Both the position numbers and the translations under genes were made by a program. A model generated the notes under the pieces. It saw only the letters and a list, made by a program, of their open reading frames with translations, made no database searches and was not told the DNA's origin. Positions 57,488-64,000 of a stretch of 64,000 nt of DNA are shown here, piece by piece (within the stretch, counting starts at the first letter, position 1; each line of letters begins with the position of its first letter). Source of the stretch: Takashimella koratensis (lineage: Eukaryota > Basidiomycota > Tremellomycetes > Trichosporonales > Tetragoniomycetaceae); the NCBI GenBank assembly GCA_003116875.1, contig BCKT01000009.1, positions 682,001-746,000 of the forward strand, in the 5' to 3' direction.

Positions 57488-59529
57488 ATGTGCGGTATCC
57501 TCGGTCTCCTCCTTCACGACCCCTTGGCCACCCAGACTTCTGCGGCGGGCACAGAGATGTAAGTCTTGTCAAGTCCATCTCCTCTCACCACACCTCGCTG
57601 ACACTGTCTCAGCGCGGAGGGTCTCTCGCTCTTGCAACACCGGTGAGAATCCTGCCTGGGCGACGGTCCTTTCGACCACCTTTGCCACCAGGGTTGTGCT
57701 GACAAAACTATAATTCTCGTTCTGCAACCTTCTCCGTTTCTCGATACAGTGGTCAGGATGCTGCGGGTATCGTCACCTGCGGGTCAGGTGGTCGATTCTA
57801 CCAGGTCAAGGCCAACGGTATGGTCCGTGATGTCTTTGACGCCGCGAGCATTGCGGGCTTGAAAGGATGGATGGGTGTTGGTCACGGTGAGTAGCACGTT
57901 GCTCGTGTGACGGGGTCATGAAAACGTTACTGACGCAGCCATCCAGTCCGTTACCCCACCGCCGGCAGCTCCGCCCACGCTGAGGCTCAGCCGTTCTACG
58001 TCAACTCCCCCTATGGTATCGTCTTTGCCCACGTAAGCACACTGTCGCAACCTCCATGTAGACAGTCCTAATCCCCGCAGAACGGCAACGTGATCAACAC
58101 CCCGGCGCTCCGCCAATACCTCGACGCCGAAGCTCACCGACACATTAACACCGATTCGGACTCTGAGCTCTTACTCAACATCCTCGCCAACAACCTACAG
58201 AAAACTGGCAAGTTCCGGTGAGTACTCTAGCAATTTCCATCTGGCGCACCTGTTCTTGTGTCTGATTTCGTTAGTATCAACGAGGAGGACATCTTCACCG
58301 CCATCGGCGAGCTCATGACGACTTGCACCGGTGCCTTCGCCTGCGTTGGTCTCCTCGCTGGTTTCGGTCTCATTGCCTTCCGGGATCCCAACGGTATCCG
58401 CCCGGCTGGTATCGCTACCCGCAAGGGCGCCCGCGGCGGGCTCGACTACCTCATCGCGAGTGAGAGCGTTGTTGCCCAGGGTCTCGGCTTTGACGGTTGG
58501 GACGACATCAAGGCCGGTGAGGCCGTCATCATCACCCGCAACTCGATTTCCCGGAGACAAGTGTCTACACCCAAGACTTTTGCGCCCGATATCTTCGAGT
58601 ACGTCTACTTTGCCCGCCCAGATTCGACCATCGACGGGATCAGCGTCTACCGTAGTCGCATGGCGATGGGAGACTTGCTCGCTGAGGAGGCGAAGAAGGA
58701 GCTCGCCAAGGCCGGTCTCAACGTCGACGTTGTCATCCCTGTTCCCGACACCTCCCGTGTCGCCGCACTCCAGCTGGCCCAGCACCTGAACATCCCCTAT
58801 CGCGAGGGCTTTGTTAAGAACCGATACGTCGGCCGAACGTTCATCATGCCTGGCCAGACCCAGCGCCGGAAAAACGTTAGGCGAAAGCTCAACGCGATGC
58901 CGATGGAGTTTGCCGACAAGGTTGTTTTACTCGTTGACGACTCGATTGTCCGTGGTACCACCTCCAAGGAGATTGTGCAGATGGCCAAGGACGTTGGCGC
59001 GAAAAAGGTCATTTTCGCCTCGTGTGCCCCGCCGATCAGGTACTCGAACGTGTACGGTATCGACATGCCGTCGCCGCACGAGCTTGTCGCGTACGGTCGC
59101 TCGACTAAGGAGGTTGCCGAGCACATCGGCGCCGACCTCGTCATCTTCCAGACCCTTGAGGACTTGATTAGATCGTGTGCGCAGTTCAACCCGTCGATCA
59201 AGCAGTTTGACTGCTCTGTCTTCACTGGCGAATACGTCACTGGCGGTGTCGATGACCGATATCTTGAGCACCTTGAGCGTCTTCGTAACGACGCCGCCAA
59301 GGCGAAGAAGTTGGCCGCCGCGATTGAGAAGGAGGAGGTGTTTGAGAACTGCAGCGGTCCAATGAGTAAGTTTATAATGATGACCAATCATATGGACTAG
59401 TGCTAATCCTTGACAGACGGTTCTGACTCCCTTATTGGCCTCGCCAACCACTCGCCCAAACTCGGAGCGACCGGCATGCCCTCGCCTAACGACACCGTCG
59501 GCCTGCACAACTCCTACTTTGGCCAGTAA
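57488..59529 (+). CDS. ADE4: amidophosphoribosyltransferase (glutamine PRPP amidotransferase)
   Basis: This enzyme performs the first committed step of purine synthesis: PRPP plus glutamine gives 5-phosphoribosylamine. The start at 57488 (MCGILGLL) places Cys at position 2, the N-terminal nucleophile after Met removal, so this start is firm. The glutaminase (Ntn) domain includes [21 protein letters not shown] and FAHNGNVINT; the phosphoribosyltransferase domain includes [38 protein letters not shown] and the PRPP loop [13 protein letters not shown], followed by [12 protein letters not shown]. Introns follow AGTEI, LQHR, VGHV, FAH, KFR and GPM. The C-terminus ends LHNSYFGQ with TAA at 59527-59529. 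A 5' UTR intron appears to end just before the start. Confidence 0.95.
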
Positions 59530-59750
59530 AACTTTCGGAATCGTTTGAATCAGAAAACCCTAGATATCTAATAGGTCGTGTCCGATCACCTTGTTCATCT
59601 TGTCGACACTGTGTTCCATTTCCCTTTCATTTTCATCTCCAATCAAGAACAGTTCGCGTGTACAGTAAGGGTTTAGTCATGATGCATCGGGGTGTATGGA
59701 CGGAACACTCCAGTCAAATATCAGATTGTGGGAGACTTGAGACCATCAAA

Positions 59751-60380
59751 TTAATACGTGGGATTGTTCTGGTGGATCAGTCCAGTGGTCCTGAGCTCAA
59801 AATACTGAGTGCGGGCCCTATCTTCCGGGCTGAGTTCCGTTTGAACATGGTCAGACGTGGTTTGGAATTCAAGCTGAATGGCGGTTGCGGTGACTGGCTG
59901 GTCGTGAGGACCCATTGCTGCGTTCGTCCGCACAGTGACTTGCGAAGCAACAGGACCGTACAGTGTCGACGTTCCTCCAAAGTCGGTGTTCAAGATGATA
60001 GGACAGATATTGCTTGGGTCGCTTCCTTCCGTCTGCGAGCCTCGCGACTGGAGGTCGTGTGTGAGAACTTTCCAGATCGTTTCGAGCTCCCCTTGAGATA
60101 GACCTTCCAGGAAGCATGACTCTGTCACCGGATACGCTTTCTCATAAGCCGCAGGATCCATGGTCAAGTTCTGGACCTCAAAGTCCAAATAAATGGTGCC
60201 ACAAGTCACCGCGCGAGCCTGAGCATTCGAGTCTGCGGTCCCGATTCGGAGCTCGGATGCGCCGAGCAACTGTAAGACTTCTTCGCGATGACGGAGTGCC
60301 TGACGTAGATCGTCTAGCTTTCCGCTGGTATGCGGAATCAAAAACGATGCAAGTGCCGAAACGTGGTCTTCGACAGTCAT
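59751..60380 (-). CDS. hypothetical protein, member A of a tandem family of unknown function
   Basis: A single-exon 209-residue protein, ATG at 60380 and TAA at 59751-59753. It starts MTVEDHVSALASFLIPHTSGK and continues LDDLRQALRHREEVLQLLG, SELRIGTAD, GTIYLDFEVQNL, SCFLEGLSQGELETIWKVLT. It aligns with member B (61067-61759) without gaps over the first 107 residues, and both end in NPT-x-Y. No catalytic or metal-binding motif that I recognise, and no signal peptide or membrane segment is visible. It is acidic and probably cytosolic. The gene is downstream of, and convergent with, ADE4. The upstream frame is open but without an ATG. Confidence 0.75.
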   Translation of the reverse strand: MTVEDHVSALASFLIPHTSGKLDDLRQALRHREEVLQLLGASELRIGTADSNAQARAVTCGTIYLDFEVQNLTMDPAAYEKAYPVTESCFLEGLSQGELETIWKVLTHDLQSRGSQTEGSDPSNICPIILNTDFGGTSTLYGPVASQVTVRTNAAMGPHDQPVTATAIQLEFQTTSDHVQTELSPEDRARTQYFELRTTGLIHQNNPTY

Positions 60381-61066
60381 ATTGTGGGGGTTTGTAGGTG
60401 AGGAGTAGCCACTATGGACCTGTAAGCTGAGCTGATGTGCGCAAGTGCGTGGAGGATTTGACGAGAGAGACAGAGGTGGGCTTGTATAGGGAGGTGAGTC
60501 GGTCTTCTCTGCATTTACCTCCGCTGAGCAGACTTGTACTCCTTGCACGACGCTTTCTGCGGATGGTGCATTTCGCAAAGGAGCCCTCCGGAGGGAAACT
60601 CCGCACGTTGCGGAGCGAGCAGATGCCGAGCGGCAACCGATGACACTTTTTCAAACCGAGGTGGTCCAGACTTGCGTTCCTTTCAACTGAACATCCTTTC
60701 CTTCGCCACGCCGCTCTCCAACACCAACCTGAAAGGAAACAACTTGGTCTGTATGGTCGACCGAGCTTTCCTTTCGCTCTGACTTTAGAAGGTGAAAGAG
60801 CATGACGGCGGACGCTGAGCGGTAACAGCTTCGAACTCTGAATGATCTCCTCGACAGCGGATAAGCTCGCGTGCAACTTTTTGACTCCTGTGTAGTCCAC
60901 TGTGCAGTCTCATCCCTGACCTCACCTGGCATGTTCGACCTACTGTATCCGGGATATGCTCGTAGAATCCATTGGCCATGTTGCCAAAATGAGTCAGGAT
61001 ATATCACGATGCATATACAGATCAAGATGAACGAGGGTGGAATTGATTGAATGCCGACAGCCTTAG
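60381..61066. other. intergenic region between unknown-family members A and B
   Basis: A 686-bp gap. On the minus strand a frame from about 60979 down reads MANGFYEHIPDTVGRTCQ, then possible intron signals, then KLHASLSAVEEIIQSS in another frame. It weakly recalls the family opening (H-x-x-A-L then KL-x-x-L-x-x-AL), so a decayed fourth copy is possible, but evidence is poor. Confidence 0.35.
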
Positions 61067-61759
61067 CTAATAATCAGGATTGACACCCCAATCGTAAGAC
61101 GTAGGATTTGTTCCATACGCCCCACTTCCAGACCTGACTTCCAACAGCCGAGTTCGTTGAGACTCATCCTCGCTTGGAACTCTGCGCACATGCTCATTTG
61201 TAGTCTCAAACACAGCCCGGAGGGAAACCGCAAGGACTTGTTGGAAATCTGGTCCTATTGATTTCTTCCCTTGTCCTTTGACAGCAAAAACACGCTCGTT
61301 TGCAGTTGGAGGAGCTGTTCCGAAGCTGGAGGCTTCGCTGAACTCGCCCCTCTTGATTTCCTCGCTTGCCTTGGCCAGCAGCTCGTCATCGAACATGAGC
61401 ACTTGCCACGGGGCGGATGTTCCGGAGGTGTTGGCGCCAGTCAACTCTCTCCATATGATTTCAAGCTCCTCGAAAGAAAGACTCTCCAAGAAACAGGTGT
61501 GTGTCGCCGGATACATTTGCTGGTAAACGAGGGGATCTAGCGTGCTATCTCCAATCGCAAAATCGAAATAGAGAGTACCAGTGGTCGCCGCATCTTCAAG
61601 AGAATCAGTAGACCGTCTCGCAATCTTCAGCGATGATGCGTCAAGCAATTGAACCGTTTGCGCACGACTGCTGAGCGCAGAACGCAGATCTTGGAGTTTC
61701 CCTGCTTTGTATGGAGTCAAAAATGAAGACAGAGCATCGATATGACCCTGGTAGTTCAT
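61067..61759 (-). CDS. hypothetical protein, member B of a tandem family of unknown function
   Basis: A single-exon protein of 230 residues, ATG at 61759 (the upstream in-frame triplet is TTG) and TAG at 61067-61069. It opens MNYQGHIDALSSFLTPYKAGK and continues LQDLRSALSSRAQTVQLLD, SSLKIARRS, GTLYFDFAIGDS, TCFLESLSFEELEIIWRELT. These blocks match member A at the same spacing. Later it has VSLRAVFETTNEHVRRVPSE, which matches AIQLEFQTTSDHVQTELSPE in A, and it ends NPTSYDWGVNPDY. A middle section (SEEIKRGEFSEAS) is longer than in A. The function is unknown. Confidence 0.75.
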   Translation of the reverse strand: MNYQGHIDALSSFLTPYKAGKLQDLRSALSSRAQTVQLLDASSLKIARRSTDSLEDAATTGTLYFDFAIGDSTLDPLVYQQMYPATHTCFLESLSFEELEIIWRELTGANTSGTSAPWQVLMFDDELLAKASEEIKRGEFSEASSFGTAPPTANERVFAVKGQGKKSIGPDFQQVLAVSLRAVFETTNEHVRRVPSEDESQRTRLLEVRSGSGAYGTNPTSYDWGVNPDY

Positions 61760-62899
61760 GCTCAAGCAAAATTTGAGATAAATGGCGGTATTCGTTACTC
61801 AGTAAAGCTGTTGGCTGTTGAGAATGGCAAAAATGTATTTGGTTAGAGGAGGGGAGAGTGGGGAGAAGATGGCGGGGGGTGGGATTGTTATATTCAGCGA
61901 CTGAGATTCATCTGTCGAGATTGCAGGGGCCGACGTATGTAGCCTCGGCTTCTGCGATCAGACCCTTCCCTTCTGCTTGTCGGTTTGGCGGCGTCTCCCA
62001 TTCATCGGCCTCGCTCTTGTACGACCGCTCTTGACCGAGCCCGGTTCTCCCAGCGGTCGCCTCGCTCCACACCCCCCTTGCTTGCGGGCTCGGCCTCCAC
62101 GGCCATCTCCTTTACTGTCTTCAATGGAGCTATCATGAGAACTCGTTTTACCACACGCATAACCCGCTCCAATCAAGCCATCACGGCCACGTGTAGAGAA
62201 TTACGTACAAGACCGAAACGACTCATCCCAGCTGCGATTTGCCCTATAACATGCCAAACATCAAGATTGATACTTCCGGACAACTCAGGGTTTGAAGACA
62301 GGGGACTGGTGGGGCGATGAGGGGAGGGGTTAGGGGCTGGAAGAACGAATCCCTTCAACCATTTGGAGGTATGCACGGCGTATATGTTTGCAGCGCGCAG
62401 GGCCTCAGAGTGCACGTCCTCCAGACAAGACCCTTCCTTGGTCTGATGTAAGCGCTCCTCACGGAAAAGCGCTGTAAACACTTGAATCCGCTTGCTACAT
62501 TCTACATCCTCCACCCCGCTCCGATCCTTTTATCAACAACCAACCCTCCACTCCCGCCCGTGGTCGCTCGTTGTCGGGGCCGCCCGGACCGGGACTTGAA
62601 GCTATGAAAGATTCACCTGGAGCGCGCGGTCCCCTCGCCAGCGGTCAGACCGCTCACTGTACGCAGATGACGACACAACGGAGGTAGCACCTCGCGGTCT
62701 AGTTTCGCCACATACTGCCGTTCTGCAGCTTCCTCCTTGAATTCGTTACAAGTCCACACCCTGCGTTCTAGCCACAAGCGGAAGAGGGGGATGCTCCCAC
62801 ACTGGTTTGCGCTCGGCGATGCCCAAATCACAGTAGTGTACCCATGCGTCCACACTGCTCATTGCCAAAGAAACAAATGATTCATGCAGCATGAACATC
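61760..62899. other. intergenic region between family members B and C, with an F-box-like fragment
   Basis: On the minus strand, about 62514-62173, an open frame without ATG contains INLDVWHVIGQIAAGMSRFGL, which resembles an F-box start (LDVW-x-IG-I); a GTACGT donor follows. A second minus frame at 62746-62979 (WNAPWKVAAVLEMFMLHES) also lacks a start. I see no complete gene; these may be remnants or an unresolved multi-exon gene. Confidence 0.35.
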
Positions 62900-63598
62900 T
62901 CAAGGACAGCGGCAACCTTCCAAGGCGCATTCCAATCGATCACAGATACGGGATGTGTCTTTGAGAGACGGTCCTGCACACCGAGCCTCCTCGAGGACTT
63001 GCATTCCCTTCCTCAGCTGCATATCGTCCTGGGAGGCAGAGCAAGAGATCGTGATCGTTCCACTGATGATTGACTGCCCCTCTTGTCCTTTTTTCAAGGA
63101 GGCCTCAAGCTCGTACTCAAGCAGAAGGTCTTCGAAATGAGATGTGACAGATGTCTGCCAAAGAGGCTTCTGGTCTGAGTTATATGGGATCACTGCCGTT
63201 ATCTGTCGCACGGTGTCTTCATAGCTATCGCATAGTAGCTTCGAGCCACCAATGGTCGAAGTGGTCGTAGAGAAATGAGCAGACGCGATGGTTTTCACCA
63301 CTTGTACAATTTCCGAAGCCTCGTTACCGGACATGCTGTTCATAAATGACATCGGAGACCGACTCTTCTCCCGATCGTACAAGGAGATGGTAAGAGGTTT
63401 CCCAGTCATAGATTTGATAAAGTGAAGACGCCCGCTTGTAATCGGGGCTGCGCTTGGAGAAGACGATGATTGAGCCGGGTCGTTGAAGAGAAGCTCGGAT
63501 ACGCCAAAAAGTTGAAACGTTTCGCTGTTAACATACTTGCACAACATCTTGAAGTTGAGCGGCTTGGGTTGATCGCTAGCTGTTGAAGTTTGGCTCAT
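62900..63598 (-). CDS. hypothetical protein, probable divergent member C of the tandem family
   Basis: A single-exon protein of 232 residues, ATG at 63598 and TGA at 62900-62902. It opens MSQTSTASDQPKPLNFKML and continues CKYVNSETFQLFGVSELLFND, ITSGRLHFIKSMTGKPL, SFMNSMSGNEASEIVQVVKT, IISGTITISCSASQDDMQL. The order of blocks (Q-L-[LF]-G/D-x-S-x-L; then G-x-[LIY]-x-F; then a [SC]-F-[ML]-x-x-[ML]-S motif before a helix) follows members A and B, though identity is low. No known domain recognised. The C-terminus (RICDRLECALEGCRCP) is Cys-rich and could be extended by splicing. Confidence 0.6.
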   Translation of the reverse strand: MSQTSTASDQPKPLNFKMLCKYVNSETFQLFGVSELLFNDPAQSSSSPSAAPITSGRLHFIKSMTGKPLTISLYDREKSRSPMSFMNSMSGNEASEIVQVVKTIASAHFSTTTSTIGGSKLLCDSYEDTVRQITAVIPYNSDQKPLWQTSVTSHFEDLLLEYELEASLKKGQEGQSIISGTITISCSASQDDMQLRKGMQVLEEARCAGPSLKDTSRICDRLECALEGCRCP

Positions 63599-64000
63599 AG
63601 CGTATGAGTAGGCTGAGTAACTCTTGTGAAGATCAAGTTTGGGGTTGGCGTTCGCGGAGTGGGCAAACCAGTGCGACAGTTGGAGGAATTAAGAGAAGAT
63701 ACGGAATAACGACTTTAGTAGCAGGGTTGAAAAGGAGAGTGAGAAACGACAACGATAGTATCTGCTGGTCATTGTGAACTGATAGCCCAGCCTTCCTTTG
63801 AGACTCCGGCGACTCGGTTTCCGTTCTATTTTCACCCCGGCGAATCTAGACTTTCGACGACGAGAAGTGATGCGGATGGGAAATCTGATTTGGTCAAATG
63901 ATGACGCCGTTCTAGACTCGGTCTGGACTCTTTCAAGCCAAGATCAAAGGACAGCCGGCTCATTCACGCCAGACTGTGGTCGGCGACTGACATTGATAGA
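63599..64000. other. 5' region of family member C and window end
   Basis: No coding exon is recognised. It should contain the promoter of the gene that starts at 63598. Confidence 0.5.

Noticed and set aside
1..64000. tRNA, rRNA, CRISPR arrays, insertion sequences or complete transposons
   Set aside because: I scanned intergenic regions by eye for B-box-like motifs, terminal repeats and spaced repeats and found no convincing case; a tRNAscan or RepeatMasker run could still find diverged ones.

Overview
The window is nuclear DNA of a basidiomycete fungus, most probably a Tremellomycete (the Cryptococcus/Kwoniella/Trichosporon side of the tree). The reasons are many short introns (mostly 45-100 bp, GTRNGT donors), compact genes on both strands, and full-length homologues of fungal proteins such as Rim101, Dad4, Sys1, Vps54, Dhh1, Lcb2, a class II myosin and a small-molecule amidotransferase. 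I cannot name the species. Single-base Ns at 15347 and 29470 and several long poly-C/poly-G runs point to a draft assembly.

Layout. 1-10.0 kb is accessory metabolism: the 3' part of a fungal-specific transcription factor, an allantoate/anion-cation symporter, two divergent class II aldolase/adducin paralogues and an Mtr-type amino acid permease. 10.7-27.5 kb holds housekeeping genes: the tiny three-exon kinetochore gene DAD4, an MSC2/ZnT5-like zinc transporter with a very large His-rich loop, RIM101, a 3.9-kb stretch without a recognisable gene, LCB2 (serine palmitoyltransferase) and SYS1. 28-36.8 kb carries an unassigned protein, two tandem dihydroflavonol-reductase-like SDR genes and a small mitochondrial-type membrane protein. 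37.3-59.5 kb holds class II myosin heavy chain, a deoxyribose-phosphate-aldolase-like enzyme, DHH1, an intact DNA cytosine-5 methyltransferase with two BAH-like domains, VPS54 and ADE4. 59.7-63.6 kb holds three small same-strand genes that look like diverged tandem copies of one family I do not recognise.

How genes work together. The left-end regulator, transporter and two aldolase-fold enzymes look like a small catabolic cluster, with a 460-bp divergent promoter between the aldolase genes. SYS1 (Golgi) and VPS54 (GARP tethering) both serve the trans-Golgi. The rest are unrelated core genes.

The most notable items are the DIM-2/Dnmt1-type methyltransferase, whose 11-exon, 945-residue model is in frame with catalytic motifs I, IV, VI, VIII, IX and X visible; the three-gene unknown family at the right end; the class II aldolase paralogue that has lost one metal-binding histidine; and a helically spaced run of CCAAG motifs in the RIM101-LCB2 intergenic region. 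Exon junctions given here were read by eye from splice signals and reading frame; there is no transcript evidence.
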